From an uncultured Roseateles sp. (lineage in GTDB: Bacteria > Pseudomonadota > Gammaproteobacteria > Burkholderiales > Burkholderiaceae_C): DNA of 47,382 nucleotides. How positions within the stretch are numbered: the first letter of the stretch is position 1; the number at the start of each line of letters is the position of its first letter. Where the stretch lies: contig NZ_CAJYPS010000030.1 in assembly GCF_913777145.1 (NCBI RefSeq), forward strand, positions 1 to 47,382, written 5' to 3'. Shown in pieces: positions 28,596 through 38,751 of the stretch. The translations under genes were made by a program, and so were the position numbers. Below the pieces are notes generated by a model. That model was not told the DNA's origin, ran no database searches, and saw only the letters and a list, made by a program, of their open reading frames with translations.

Positions 28596-30977
28596 TCAAC
28601 CCGCGGCCTGGCGGAAAGCCATCACGGCCTGGTTGCGCAAGGTGCGCAGCAGCGCCAGCTGCTTCTCGTCGACGACGATGCCGCCCGCGCGTTCATGTTC
28701 GGCATAGATCAGCCCGAAGGCCGCCCCCTTGACCATCAGCGGCAGCAGCAGGAAGGCCGGCGCGCGCAGCTCGCCCTGGCACCACGCGGGCAGCCGGGAC
28801 GCGATGTTGGCCGCCGCAGCATCCTGGATCAGCGTGTCTGCCCCTTTCTGGCACACGGCCGCGAACAGATCGGGCGGCTGCGCCAGCAGGTCGATGCGCA
28901 CCAGCGGCGCCAACCGCTCCACCTCGGCACCCACACCCAGTCGGCCCGCCAGGCTCTGTCCACGCGCATCGCGCAGGCAGAAGATCACGCGCCGGCAGCC
29001 CAGCGAACGGTAGACCGTCTCCAGGATCATGCGCAGCACCGCATTCAGCGGCAGCTCGTTGACCATGGCCTCGGTGACCTCCTGAATGCCGGCGGCCAGC
29101 AGCTCGCTGGTGCGCTCGGGCAGGCGCAAGGTGCCGGGCTCGCCGCGCTCCAGCACCTGGGTCGGCGCCAGCTCGTGCGCGGTGAGGGAATCCAGCGCCG
29201 AGGGCTGCAGCGGCGCCAGCAGGCGCTGAGCGCGTGAGTCGCGCGGCAGGCGCAACTCCAGCGCCTCGGTCATCTGCGCCAGCCGCTGGCGGGCGGTGTC
29301 GGCCGCCTGGGCGAACTGGTCGGCGCTGACGCCCAGTGCGCGCGCATGACGCTGAGCCAGCGCCAGCACGCGCGCGTGGGTCTGCTCGGCCGGCGTGTTC
29401 AGAATCATGTCGGCCATGTCGTTGCAGGCCCGGGACAGCCAGCGCAGGTGCTCGGCCGGGTCATCCAGGCGGCGTGACGGCGGATCGCCGACCGGCCGAT
29501 TCATGGAACGCTGCAGGCTCTCGGGCAGGCCCCATTGCCGCGCCACGCCCAGGCCCAGCGCCTCGTAGCTCATGCCCAGCACCTGGGCCGACGCCACCGG
29601 CTCGCTGAGCGCCGGGCCGGCCTCGTCCGCGCTGCGCATCAGGCGGCGCACCGCCTCCGCCTCCTCGGGGAAGTAGAACTCGGTCAGCGCCCGCCCCAGG
29701 TGGTGGAACATGCCGCACAGAAAGGCCTCCTCGCCATCGCGCGGACTCAGGCACAGCTCACGTGCCAGCGAGGCGGCCAGCAGCGAGCGCAGGAATTCCT
29801 CGCGCAGGCGCTGCGCGTGGGCCTTGTTCTCCATGCGTTCCAGCAGCACCAGGCTCATCGCCAGGTTGCGTATGCCGGCAAAGCCGATCAGCGCGACCGC
29901 ACGCGACACGGTGCTGATGCCGCCGCTGGCCGCATGGCGGTACTGCGGCGTGTTGACCAGTCGCAGCAGCTTCTGGGTCAGCGCCACGTCCTTGAGGATC
30001 TCGTTGCTGAGCGCGGCCAGGCTCTCATGCTCGGACTCGGCCAGCTTCTGGATGCGCCCCATCGCGTCGGACAGCGCCGGGAAGTCGCTGCGGTGGCGCA
30101 TGCGGCGCAGCAGGAAGTCCAGCACCGGCGCGTCGGCATCGGAGGGCGGCGGCGGTGCCACCGGCCGCAACCACTCGGCCAGCGCCTGGCGCATGGCCAG
30201 CGCACCGGGCCAGCGGGCTGCCGGCGCACGCGCCAGCCCCCGCTGCACGATGGCCCGCAGCGCGTCATTCACGTCGGCGCCCAAGGCCTCCGGCAGCAAC
30301 AGCTCGGCCTCCTGCGCCCGCTGCAGCGCGCGCATGGGGTCGCGCTCGCTGATCAGGCGCTCGCCACTGAGCATCTCGGCCAGCACCACCGCGGCGGCGA
30401 ACACGTCCATCTGCGGATGGGCCGGCGCGCCACGGGCCGCCTCCGGCGAGATGTAGCCCGGCGTACCGACGATGCGGGCCGGCGCGGCCGTGCCCGGCGC
30501 CACGCGCGCCGCGATGCCGAAGTCCATCACCCGCGGCCGGCCGCGCGCATCCAGCAGGATGTTGCTGGGCTTGAGATCGCGGTGCACCAGGCCGGCCGCA
30601 TGGGCGGCGGCCAGGCCGTCCAGCACGCCCAGCATCAGCGTGACCGCCTCGGCCGCACTGAGCCGCGGGCCGGCCCGCAGGCGCTGGGCCAGCGTGTCAC
30701 CGGCCACGTACTCGAACACCAGATAGGAGTGACCGCCCTGGGTGTCGGCCTCGAACACCGGCACGATGTTGGGATGGGTCAGGCGACTGACCGCGCGCGC
30801 CTCGTGCAGCCACTCGTCCACCGAACTCAGCGCCATGCCTGCATCGCTCTTCAGCAGCTTAAGCGCGACCTCGCGATCCAGCAGCGGGTCGTGGGCCAGC
30901 CAGACGGTGGCCTGGGCGCCCTCGCCCAGACGGTGGAGCAGCTTGAAGCGGCCCAGTTGGCGCTGGTCGTCGATCAT
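28596..30977 (-). CDS. Serine/threonine protein kinase with HDOD and GAF domains
   Basis: 793 residues in three parts. Residues 1-265 are a Hanks-type kinase with all key residues: LGEGAQATVW loop, Lys40 (VALK), Glu59, HRDLKPSN (Asp134, Asn139) and DFG (Asp152), plus GTPGYISPEAA in the activation segment. Residues ~290-480 are an HDOD domain (SDAMGRIQKLAESEHESLAALSNEILKDVALTQKLLRLVN and FLCGMFHHLGRALTEFYFP). The C-terminal ~170 residues form a GAF-like sensor (YRSLGCRRVIFCLRDARG ... FLLLPLMVKGAAFGLIYAE). There is no membrane helix, so it is a cytoplasmic signalling protein. Its ATG follows the stop of the pseudokinase gene after a single base. Confidence 0.93.
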   Translation of the reverse strand: MIDDQRQLGRFKLLHRLGEGAQATVWLAHDPLLDREVALKLLKSDAGMALSSVDEWLHEARAVSRLTHPNIVPVFEADTQGGHSYLVFEYVAGDTLAQRLRAGPRLSAAEAVTLMLGVLDGLAAAHAAGLVHRDLKPSNILLDARGRPRVMDFGIAARVAPGTAAPARIVGTPGYISPEAARGAPAHPQMDVFAAAVVLAEMLSGERLISERDPMRALQRAQEAELLLPEALGADVNDALRAIVQRGLARAPAARWPGALAMRQALAEWLRPVAPPPPSDADAPVLDFLLRRMRHRSDFPALSDAMGRIQKLAESEHESLAALSNEILKDVALTQKLLRLVNTPQYRHAASGGISTVSRAVALIGFAGIRNLAMSLVLLERMENKAHAQRLREEFLRSLLAASLARELCLSPRDGEEAFLCGMFHHLGRALTEFYFPEEAEAVRRLMRSADEAGPALSEPVASAQVLGMSYEALGLGVARQWGLPESLQRSMNRPVGDPPSRRLDDPAEHLRWLSRACNDMADMILNTPAEQTHARVLALAQRHARALGVSADQFAQAADTARQRLAQMTEALELRLPRDSRAQRLLAPLQPSALDSLTAHELAPTQVLERGEPGTLRLPERTSELLAAGIQEVTEAMVNELPLNAVLRMILETVYRSLGCRRVIFCLRDARGQSLAGRLGVGAEVERLAPLVRIDLLAQPPDLFAAVCQKGADTLIQDAAAANIASRLPAWCQGELRAPAFLLLPLMVKGAAFGLIYAEHERAGGIVVDEKQLALLRTLRNQAVMAFRQAAG

Positions 30978-30978
30978 G

Positions 30979-32784
30979 TCAGCCGCCGCTGCGCGGCGTC
31001 AGCTTGGCCCGCAGCGGCGACAGGCCGGTGGCCGACACCTCGGCCGGACTGGGCGCCGCGGCCTCGTCGGCAGGCGGCGGGGCACTGGGGCGCGGCGCCT
31101 GGGCGGCGCCCGGGTTGAGCGCGGCCAGCACGTCGGGCAGGCCCAGGCCCAGCGCCCGCGCGTAGCGACGTGTGGCCAGCTCCACGCCCAGGCGGCGACG
31201 GTGCTCGGGCTGGCCCAGCGCGTCGATCAGCTCGTTGGCCAGGCTGCAGGTCAGGCGTATGAGCTCGCCGTCGCTGCGCGTGGGGTGGACCGACGCGTCC
31301 AGCGGCTGGCGGCGCACCATGTGCACCAGCTCATCGCCCAGGCCCCAGTAGCGCACCACGGCCGCGCCCAGCGTGTCGAGATCGCAGCCCAGCACCGCGT
31401 AGGCCGCGGCCTGCTCGGTCATGGGTGCGGGGTTGGGCTGCTCCTCGGTGGGCTCGGGCGGCACCATCAGCTGGCGGATCTGCTGCGCATCGTCGGGGCT
31501 GTGGTACTGCAGCAGCAGCCGGCCCAGGTTCTGCATCACGGTGACCAGGAACACCACCTCGGCGTCATAGCCGGCCGGGCGCAGCGCCTGCGCCACCTGC
31601 CCGGCCTTGACCACCCGCGCCATCTGCAGGCGCAGCAGCTCGGCCTGGGCCGGCTGCAACAGCCCCGGCCAGGGCTTGAGCGCGTTGGATGCGCGCTGCA
31701 CGCCCTCCAGGCCCAGCATCTGTATGGCCCGCTGCATGTTCAGCACCGCCTCGCCCTGGTGGCCGTTCTGGCGCAGGCTGAGGTTGACGCGGCGCAGCAG
31801 CTCCAGGCTCAGCGCCATGTCCTTGAGCACCGCGTCCGACAGCGCGCTCGCGTGCGTGCTCTGCGCGGCGGACGACGCAAAGCGCTGCGCACCGGTGGTG
31901 CTCAGCGGCAGGTGGCCGCCGCGCTGCATCTTGTCCAGCAGCAGCGCCACCGGGCCGCCGCCGTCCTGGCTGGCCGCGACCCGCCAGCCATCCAGCGCGC
32001 GCCAGAAGCTGCGCGCCTGGTGATAGCGCTGGCGCGCCTGGCGATCGGTCGCGCGGTTGCAGATCGCGCGCAGCGGCTCGGGAATGGGGTGCGGCGTCTC
32101 CCAGCCCAGGCGCACCACCTCGCGCCCCTGCGGCTGCATCTGCTGGATCACGGCCTGCAGGTCGTTCAGTCCCAGCACCGGGCGGCCGGTCAGCAGGCGG
32201 TGCAGCAGCAAACCCGCGGCCAGCACGTCTTCCTCGGCGGACTCGCGCACCGCACGGCGCGTGACGGTGTTGAAGTCCACGTTCGCGGGGAAGACCTCCT
32301 GCGCGACCTCCAGGCCCACCAGGCGCACCTTGTCGGCCGCATCGATCAGCACGCTGCAGCCCTGCAGGTCACGGTGCGCGTGGCCCGCCTCATGCGCGAA
32401 GGCCAGGCCCTCCAGCAGCTGGCCCACCCACTCGGCGGCCTGCACCGGCAGCGGCGCGGCCTGGCGGGCCAGGCGCTCGTCCAGCGTCTCGCCGAGCTGG
32501 CGGTCATAGGCGGCGTAGGGCCAGTTGTCGACCTGGCCGACCTCGAACACCGGCGCCAGGTTGGGATGCTGGACCCGCGCCCCGGCCTGGGCCGAGCGCT
32601 GCCAGTGCTCCATGGCCGCGGCGCTGTTGGGCTGTTCACGCGGCAGGCACAGCATCAGGTCCAGGCCGTTGCGCGGGTCATGGACCAGCCAGGCCATGCC
32701 ACGCGTGGTCTTGGACAGCAGCGCGCGCAATTCGAAACGGCCGAAGCTGCGCAGCGGCGGGGCGGAGGGACTGGGCTCGGGCAC
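30979..32784 (-). CDS. Pseudokinase-HDOD signalling protein
   Basis: 601 residues with the same kinase-then-HDOD plan as the next gene but a degenerate kinase. The glycine loop is gone (LLSKTTRGMAW), the ATP-anchoring lysine position reads LMLCLP, HRD is kept (137-139) but continues LQGCS so the metal-binding Asn is Ser144, and DFG is replaced by VGL, losing the metal-binding Asp. The HDOD part (~290-490: SDAVLKDMALSLELLRRVNLSLRQ ... MQRAIQMLGLEGVQRASNAL ... FLVTVMQNLGRLLLQYH) appears intact. The likely role is a scaffold or allosteric partner for the active kinase encoded one base downstream. TATAAG about 120 nt upstream is a possible -10. Confidence 0.88.
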   Translation of the reverse strand: MPEPSPSAPPLRSFGRFELRALLSKTTRGMAWLVHDPRNGLDLMLCLPREQPNSAAAMEHWQRSAQAGARVQHPNLAPVFEVGQVDNWPYAAYDRQLGETLDERLARQAAPLPVQAAEWVGQLLEGLAFAHEAGHAHRDLQGCSVLIDAADKVRLVGLEVAQEVFPANVDFNTVTRRAVRESAEEDVLAAGLLLHRLLTGRPVLGLNDLQAVIQQMQPQGREVVRLGWETPHPIPEPLRAICNRATDRQARQRYHQARSFWRALDGWRVAASQDGGGPVALLLDKMQRGGHLPLSTTGAQRFASSAAQSTHASALSDAVLKDMALSLELLRRVNLSLRQNGHQGEAVLNMQRAIQMLGLEGVQRASNALKPWPGLLQPAQAELLRLQMARVVKAGQVAQALRPAGYDAEVVFLVTVMQNLGRLLLQYHSPDDAQQIRQLMVPPEPTEEQPNPAPMTEQAAAYAVLGCDLDTLGAAVVRYWGLGDELVHMVRRQPLDASVHPTRSDGELIRLTCSLANELIDALGQPEHRRRLGVELATRRYARALGLGLPDVLAALNPGAAQAPRPSAPPPADEAAAPSPAEVSATGLSPLRAKLTPRSGG

Positions 32785-32956
32785 GGCGACGGATGGGCTC
32801 GGGTCGATGAGAAATGACTGCCTGGATTGGACTCCAGCTTGGCGCGCCCAGGCTTGCTGGCAGACGTCGAAATACGACGGATTTTGGCCCCAGCTGCGGC
32901 GCGGGCCGGCTTATAAGCGAGGGTGCCCACCTACCCGCCCCGCGGCCGGCCTCGCG

Positions 32957-35900
32957 TCAGCTGCTGATCTGCGCCCAGACCTTGTCCAGGCGCTTCACGC
33001 TGACCGGCTGGGGCGTGCGCAGCTCCTGCGCGAACAGGCTCACGCGCAGCTCCTCCAGTTGCCAGCGGAAGTCCTCCAGCCGGGCGTCGCGCACGCCCTT
33101 GAGTTCGGCCAGACGGCGGGTGTAGCGCTGCTCCAGCGGCTTGCACTCGGCCATCAGCCTGGCATCGCGGGCGGGGTCGGCGCGCAGCTTGTCCAGCCGC
33201 GTGGTGACGGCCTTGAGGTAGCGCGGCAGATGCTGCAGCTGGGGCCAGGAGGTCTCCAGCGCGAAACGCTTGGGCACCAGGCGCTGCAGCTGGGCCGCGA
33301 TGTCGTCCGCCACGTCCTTGGCCGGGCGCGAGTCCTTGAGCTTGCGGCTGGCATTGGCCCATTCCTGCAGCACCGCGTGCACCGCGCGCGCCACCTCCTG
33401 CGCGATCAGGTTGAGCCGGCTGCGGCCCTCCTCGATGCGCTTCTTGAAGCTCATCGCGTCGGTGGGCAGCGGGTCGGCCAGGAAGGCGCGATCCAGCGCC
33501 ACGCCGATGATCTGGTCGCGCAGTTCCTCGGCCGTGCCCAGACTCATGAAGAGCACCGACAGGCGCTGCAGGTCGGGGATGTTCTTCTCCAGGAACTTCA
33601 GCGGCTCCTTGAGCTGCAGCGCGATCAGCCGCCGCAGGCCCGCGCGGTGCCTGGCGGCCGCGACCTCGGGCTCGTCGAACACCTCGATCTCCACATGGGC
33701 GCCCTTGTCGATCAGCGCTGGGAAGCCGATCAGCGTCTGGCCGCCCTTGCTGACCTCCAGCAGCTCGGGCAGCTCGCCAAAGCTCCAGTCCGTATAGCGC
33801 TGGCTGGCATCGCGCGCCGGTTCGGGCTTCTTCACGACCTCGGCCCGCACGCCCTTGCCGGCCACCGGGGCCGGCGCCGGCTTGGGCGCGTCGGCGGCCT
33901 GCGCGGCCGGCAGCTTGAGCGCCGCCAGCGCCTGGAAGGCGGAGCGCGCCTTGCCGCCCAGCTCGGCCTTCAGCGCGGCGAGCTGGCGCCCCTGGCCCAG
34001 CTGGCGGCCGTGCTCGTCCACCACGCGGAAGTTCATGAACAGGTGGGCCGGCAGCTGCTCCAGCTTGAAGTCGTTGCGCTGCACCGCGAGCTGGGTGCGC
34101 TCGCGCACCGCCTTCAGCAGCACCTCGACCAGCGCGCCCTGCGCAAACGGATGCAGCTCGATGAACTCGGCCACGAACTCCGGCAGCGGCGTGAGCCGCG
34201 CACGCGGCTTCTGGTGCAGGCTCTTCAGCAGCGCCGAGACCTTGGCCGCCAGCATGCCGGGCACCAGCCATTCGGCGCGCTCCTCGCTGACCTGGTTGAG
34301 CGCGAAGATGGGTACGGTCACGGTGACGCCGTCGCGCGCATCGCCGGGCTGGTGCAGATAGGCCGCGGCACAGTCCACGCCACCCAGGCGTATGACCTTG
34401 GGGAAGGCCTCGCTGGTGACGCCGGCCGCCTCGTGGCGCATCAGCTCGTCCTGGCTGAGATGCAGCAGTTTGGGCTCGGCCTTGCTGGCCTCGCGCCACC
34501 ATTTCTGCAGCGTGAGGCCGGAGTACACGTCGGCCGGCAGGTGCTGGTCGTAGAAGGCGTAGATCAGCTCGTCGTCCACCAGCACGTCCTGGCGGCGCGA
34601 CTTGTGCTCCAGCTCCTCGACCTTGGCGATCTGGCGCCGGTTGTGCGCCAGGAAGGGCAGCTGGCGCACCAGTTCCTCGGGCAGCTCGCCGCCCACCAGG
34701 CCCTCGCGGATGAAGATCTCGCGCGCGGTCTTGGGGTCGACGCGGCCGAAATTCACGCGCTTGCCGCTGTAGAGCACGATGCCGTAGAGCGTGGCGCGCT
34801 CCAGCGCCACAACCTCGGCGGCCTTCTTCTCCCAGTGCGGCTCCAGCAGCTGGGTCTTGATCAGGTGGCCGGCAATGCCGGGCAACCATTGCGGCTCGAT
34901 ATTGGCCAGGCCCCGGCCGTACAGGCGTGAGGTGTCCACCAGCTCGGCCGCGACGATCCAGCGGCCCGGCTTCTTGCTCAGGTGGGCGCCGGGGTGGCGG
35001 TAGAACTTGATGCCGCGGGCCCCCAGGTACCAGTCCTCGTCGTCGCTCTTGCAGCCGATATTGCCCAGCAGGCCGGCCAGCATGGACAAGTGCACCTGCT
35101 CGTAGGTGGCCGGGCTCTGGTTCAGGCGCCAGCCATGCTCGGTGACCACGGTCTGCAGCTGCGAGTGCACGTCGCGCCACTCGCGCACGCGGCGCGGGCT
35201 GACGAAGTGCTCGCGCAGCAACGCCTCGTGCTTGCGGTGGGACAGCTTGTGTTCGCCCTCCCCGCCGCGGCTCTCGCCCAGCCACTTCCACAGCTTGAGA
35301 TAGCCCATGAACTCCGACTTCTCGTCGTCGAACTTCTTGTGCTTCTCATCCGCCGCCTGGGCCGCCTCCTGCGGCCGGTCGCGCACATCCTGGCCACTCA
35401 AGGCGGACGCGATCACCAGCACCTCGGTCAGCGCCTGGCGGCTGCGCGCCTCCAGGATCATGCGGCCCACGCGCGGGTCCAGCGGTAGGCGCGACAGCTC
35501 GCGGCCCAGCGGCGTCAGCTCGTTGTTGTCGTCGGTCGCCCCCAGCTCACCCAGCAGCTGGTAGCCGTCGGCGATCGCCTTGGGCCGTGGCGCCTCGATG
35601 AAGGGGAAGCGCTCCACCTCGCCCAGGTGCAGCGACTTCATGCGCAGGATCACGCCGGCCAGGCTGCTGCGCAGGATCTCGGGGTCGGTGAAGCGCGGCC
35701 GCTCGTTGAACTCCTTCTCGCTGTAGAGCCGGATGCAGATGCCGTTGCTGACGCGCCCGCAGCGCCCGGCACGCTGGTTGGCCGCGGCCTGGCTGATGTT
35801 CTCGATCAGCAGCTGCTCGACCTTGTTGCGATAGCTGTAGCGCTTCACGCGCGCCAGGCCCGGGTCGATCACGTAGCGTATGCCGGGCACGGTCAGCGAG

Positions 35901-36808
35901 GTCTCGGCCACATTGGTGGCCAGCACGATGCGGCGCGCGCCGTGCGGCTCGAACACCTTGTTCTGCTCGGCCTCGGACAGGCGCGAGAACAGCGGCAGGA
36001 TCTCCACACCGGGCGGGTGGTGCTTGCGCAGCGCCTCGGCCGCCTCGCGGATCTCGCGCTCGCCGGGCAGGAAGACCAGCACATCGCCCGAGCCCTCGCG
36101 CCAGAGCTCGTCCACCGCATCGCAGATCGCGTGGTTGAGGTCGTACTCGCGGCTCTCCTCGAACGGTCGGTAGCGCTGCTCCACCGGGAACAGCCGCCCC
36201 GACACCATCAGCACCGGCGCCGGCCCCTTGGCCGACTCGAAGTGCTTGGCAAAGCGGTCGGCGTCGATGGTGGCCGACGTGACGATGATCTTCAGGTCCG
36301 GTCGGCGCGGCAGCAGCTCGCGCAGATAGCCCAGCAGGAAATCGATGTTGAGGCTGCGCTCGTGGGCCTCGTCGATGATCAGCGTGTCATAGGCCTTGAG
36401 CAGCGGGTCGCTCTGCGTCTCGGCCAGCAGGATGCCGTCGGTCATCAGCTTGACCGAGGCGTCGCGCGACAGGCGGTCCTGGAAGCGCACCTTGTAGCCC
36501 ACCACCTCGCCCAGCGGCGTCTTCAGCTCCTCGGCGATGCGCTTGGCCACGCTGCTGGCGGCGATGCGGCGCGGCTGCGTGTGGCCGATCAGGCCGCCGC
36601 CGTTGAGCCGGCCCCGGCCCATGGCCAGCGCGATCTTGGGCAGCTGCGTGGTCTTGCCCGAGCCGGTCTCGCCACAGACGATGACGACCTGATTCGCGGA
36701 CAGCGCAGCCTCGATCTCGCCGCGGCGGGCCGAGACCGGCAGGGACTCGGGGAAGGTGATGGAAAAAGCCGGCTTCACGGGCCGGCTCTCGGGGGCGGAG
36801 GAACTCAT
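32957..36808 (-). CDS. hrpA: ATP-dependent RNA helicase HrpA
   Basis: 1283 residues, close to E. coli HrpA (about 1300). DEAH-box motifs are in order: GETGSGKTTQLPK near residue 45, TQPRRIAASSVA, DEAHERSLNIDFLLGYL, VTSATIDADRF, VFLPGEREIREAAEAL, ATNVAETSLTVPGIRYVID and QRAGRCGR. After the helicase core come the winged-helix/ratchet region, an OB-like part and the long C-terminal domain typical of HrpA (KRIEEGRSRLNLIAQEV ... LEDFRWQLEELRVSLFAQELRTPQPVSVKRLDKVW). HrpA resolves stalled or collided ribosomes and takes part in mRNA processing. It is preceded by a VOC gene 25 nt upstream on the same strand. Confidence 0.97.
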   Translation of the reverse strand: MSSSAPESRPVKPAFSITFPESLPVSARRGEIEAALSANQVVIVCGETGSGKTTQLPKIALAMGRGRLNGGGLIGHTQPRRIAASSVAKRIAEELKTPLGEVVGYKVRFQDRLSRDASVKLMTDGILLAETQSDPLLKAYDTLIIDEAHERSLNIDFLLGYLRELLPRRPDLKIIVTSATIDADRFAKHFESAKGPAPVLMVSGRLFPVEQRYRPFEESREYDLNHAICDAVDELWREGSGDVLVFLPGEREIREAAEALRKHHPPGVEILPLFSRLSEAEQNKVFEPHGARRIVLATNVAETSLTVPGIRYVIDPGLARVKRYSYRNKVEQLLIENISQAAANQRAGRCGRVSNGICIRLYSEKEFNERPRFTDPEILRSSLAGVILRMKSLHLGEVERFPFIEAPRPKAIADGYQLLGELGATDDNNELTPLGRELSRLPLDPRVGRMILEARSRQALTEVLVIASALSGQDVRDRPQEAAQAADEKHKKFDDEKSEFMGYLKLWKWLGESRGGEGEHKLSHRKHEALLREHFVSPRRVREWRDVHSQLQTVVTEHGWRLNQSPATYEQVHLSMLAGLLGNIGCKSDDEDWYLGARGIKFYRHPGAHLSKKPGRWIVAAELVDTSRLYGRGLANIEPQWLPGIAGHLIKTQLLEPHWEKKAAEVVALERATLYGIVLYSGKRVNFGRVDPKTAREIFIREGLVGGELPEELVRQLPFLAHNRRQIAKVEELEHKSRRQDVLVDDELIYAFYDQHLPADVYSGLTLQKWWREASKAEPKLLHLSQDELMRHEAAGVTSEAFPKVIRLGGVDCAAAYLHQPGDARDGVTVTVPIFALNQVSEERAEWLVPGMLAAKVSALLKSLHQKPRARLTPLPEFVAEFIELHPFAQGALVEVLLKAVRERTQLAVQRNDFKLEQLPAHLFMNFRVVDEHGRQLGQGRQLAALKAELGGKARSAFQALAALKLPAAQAADAPKPAPAPVAGKGVRAEVVKKPEPARDASQRYTDWSFGELPELLEVSKGGQTLIGFPALIDKGAHVEIEVFDEPEVAAARHRAGLRRLIALQLKEPLKFLEKNIPDLQRLSVLFMSLGTAEELRDQIIGVALDRAFLADPLPTDAMSFKKRIEEGRSRLNLIAQEVARAVHAVLQEWANASRKLKDSRPAKDVADDIAAQLQRLVPKRFALETSWPQLQHLPRYLKAVTTRLDKLRADPARDARLMAECKPLEQRYTRRLAELKGVRDARLEDFRWQLEELRVSLFAQELRTPQPVSVKRLDKVWAQISS

Positions 36809-36833
36809 TGCGGGCGCATTGTCCCGCAGCCGC

Positions 36834-37226
36834 TCAGTTCGCCGGCGGCGCGTAGCTGATGACCTGGATCACCGCGCCCTGCGGGTCCTGCAGCACGGCC
36901 ATGCGGCCCACGCCGGGGATGTCGAAGGGGCCGGCACAGACCGTCGCGCCCAGGCCACGCGCCCGCTCGACGGTGGCGTCGCAGGACGCCACGGTCACAT
37001 AGCTGCCCCACTGGGCCGGCCCGGGCTGCTGTTGCGCCATCACGCCACCCACGGCCGTGTCGCCCACCTTGATCACGTGGTAGTCGCCCTGGCCCAGATT
37101 CATGGTGTCGTAGGTCCAGCCGAACAACTGGCCGTAGAACTCACAGGCCGCCCGTGGGTCCGGGCTGGACAGCTCGCTCCAGCTGAAGGCCCCGGGGGTC
37201 TGGTAGATGTCGTTGAACGCCTGCAT
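36834..37226 (-). CDS. VOC family protein (glyoxalase-like)
   Basis: 130 residues with one or two short VOC modules: GAFSWSELSSPDPRAACEFYGQLFGWTYD at the start, GDTAVGGVMAQQQPG in the middle, GSYVTVASCDATVERARGLGATV, and VGRMAVLQDPQGAVIQVISY at the end. This matches the short type resembling the hydroxylase-like proteins of the 27-kDa antigen Cfp30B family, often found as a half-length unit. The metal-binding residues are not certain. A strong AGGAG ribosome site precedes the ATG. Located 25 nt before hrpA and likely co-transcribed, although no functional link is known. Confidence 0.85.
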   Translation of the reverse strand: MQAFNDIYQTPGAFSWSELSSPDPRAACEFYGQLFGWTYDTMNLGQGDYHVIKVGDTAVGGVMAQQQPGPAQWGSYVTVASCDATVERARGLGATVCAGPFDIPGVGRMAVLQDPQGAVIQVISYAPPAN

Positions 37227-37317
37227 CGCGGTCTCCTGGCAGTGGAGCGGCCATGCTCGGCGCCATGCCGGGCCGGTGTCAACCGCGAAACTGTCACGGC
37301 ACGGCAGCAGGGGTCGG

Positions 37318-37323
37318 CACAAT
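37318..37323 (+). promoter_or_regulatory. -10-like element of argA (probable leaderless start)
   Basis: CACAAT ends 8 nt before the argA ATG, and the intervening CCGGGCCC contains no ribosome binding site. Confidence 0.5.
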
Positions 37324-37331
37324 CCGGGCCC

Positions 37332-38675
37332 ATGACCGGTCTCGTCTTCCCCCACACCTTTGTGCCGTGGTTCCGTTCCGTGGCGCCCTACATCCATGCC
37401 TACCGGGGCGAGACCTTCGTGGTCGGCATGCCGGGCGAGCTGGTGGCGGCCGGCAAGCTCAACGCCTTTGTGCAGGATCTGGCCATCATGCACGCCATGG
37501 GCATCAAGCTGGTGCTGGTGCACGGTTTCCGGCCCCAGGTGAACGAGCAGCTGGCCGCCAAGGGCCAGACGCCGCGCTACAGCCACGGCCGCCGCATCAC
37601 CGACGCGATCGCGCTGGACTGCGCTCAGGAGGCCGCCGGCCAGCTGCGCTTCGAGATCGAGGCCGCCTTCAGCCAGGGCCTGCCCAACACGCCCATGGCC
37701 AATGCGACGGTGCGCGTGGTGTCGGGCAACTTCCTGACTGCCCGCCCGGTGGGCATCGTCGACGGCGTGGACTTCCAGCACTCCGGCCTGGTGCGCAAGG
37801 TGGACGCCGCGGCCATACAGCGGGCCATCGACATAGGCGCCATCGTGCTGCTGTCACCCTTCGGCTTCTCGCCCACCGGCGAGGCCTTCAACCTCAGCAT
37901 GGAAGACGTGGCCACCCATGCCGCCATCGCCTTGCAGGCCGACAAGCTGCTGTTCGTCTGCGAGGTGCCCGGCGTGCCCGAAGACCCCAACGACCCCGAC
38001 AGCGCGATAGACACCGAGCTGGCGCTGGCCGACGCCGAACGCATGCTGGCCCGTGCCAACCCCACGCCCGAGCCCACCGACGTGGCCTTCTACCTGCGCC
38101 ACTGCGCCGAGGCCTGCCGCGCCGGCGTGGAGCGCACGCACATCATCCCGTTCTCGGTGGACGGCGCGCTGCTGCAGGAGGTCTACACCCACGACGGCAT
38201 AGGCACCATGGTGGTGGACGAGAAACTGGAGAGCCTGCGCGAGGCCAGCTCCGACGACGTGGCCGGCATCATCAAGCTGATCGAGCCCTTCGAGCGCGAC
38301 GGCACGCTGGTCAAGCGCAGCCGCACTGAGATCGAGCGCGACATCGAGCTCTACACCGTCATCGAACACGACGGCGTGATCTTCGGCTGCGCCGCCCTCT
38401 ACCCCTATGTGGAGGCGCGTACCGCCGAAATGGCGGCGCTGACTGTGTCCAACGAGGTTCAGGGCCAGGGCGACGGCGACCGCCTGCTCAAGCGGGTGGA
38501 ACAGCGCGCCAAGGCCATGGGGCTGGACAGCATCTTCGTGCTCACCACCCGCACCATGCACTGGTTCATCAAGCGTGGTTTCCAGCAGGTCGACCCGGAG
38601 TGGCTGCCCGAGGAGCGCAAGCGCAAATACAACTGGGACCGCCGCTCCCAGGTGCTGGTGAAACGCTTCAACTGA
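37332..38675 (+). CDS. argA: N-acetylglutamate synthase (amino-acid N-acetyltransferase)
   Basis: 447 residues, matching the bipartite ArgA. Residues ~10-290 form the amino-acid-kinase-like domain ([51 protein letters not shown] and the [39 protein letters not shown] segment that binds arginine). Residues ~300-447 form a GNAT acetyltransferase ([47 protein letters not shown]). It makes N-acetylglutamate from glutamate and acetyl-CoA, the first step of arginine synthesis, and is usually feedback-inhibited by arginine through the N-terminal domain. The ATG has no ribosome site but a well placed -10. Confidence 0.97.
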   Translation: MTGLVFPHTFVPWFRSVAPYIHAYRGETFVVGMPGELVAAGKLNAFVQDLAIMHAMGIKLVLVHGFRPQVNEQLAAKGQTPRYSHGRRITDAIALDCAQEAAGQLRFEIEAAFSQGLPNTPMANATVRVVSGNFLTARPVGIVDGVDFQHSGLVRKVDAAAIQRAIDIGAIVLLSPFGFSPTGEAFNLSMEDVATHAAIALQADKLLFVCEVPGVPEDPNDPDSAIDTELALADAERMLARANPTPEPTDVAFYLRHCAEACRAGVERTHIIPFSVDGALLQEVYTHDGIGTMVVDEKLESLREASSDDVAGIIKLIEPFERDGTLVKRSRTEIERDIELYTVIEHDGVIFGCAALYPYVEARTAEMAALTVSNEVQGQGDGDRLLKRVEQRAKAMGLDSIFVLTTRTMHWFIKRGFQQVDPEWLPEERKRKYNWDRRSQVLVKRFN

Positions 38676-38709
38676 AGCCCTGCCACCACCCCGACCACGG
38701 CCGGCGCGC

Positions 38710-38715
38710 TACAGT
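38710..38715 (+). promoter_or_regulatory. -10-like element of yggX
   Basis: TACAGT, the same hexamer as before the helicase and LysR genes, but here 36 nt before the ATG, leaving a leader of about 30 nt that carries AGGAG. Confidence 0.45.
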
Positions 38716-38751
38716 GCCGGCCGTTTTCATACGTATCCACAGGAGAGCCCC

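Noticed and set aside
32525..34930. An 801-codon plus-strand frame antisense to hrpA and the pseudokinase
   Set aside because: No domain or start signal; codons mirror those of the true genes opposite.
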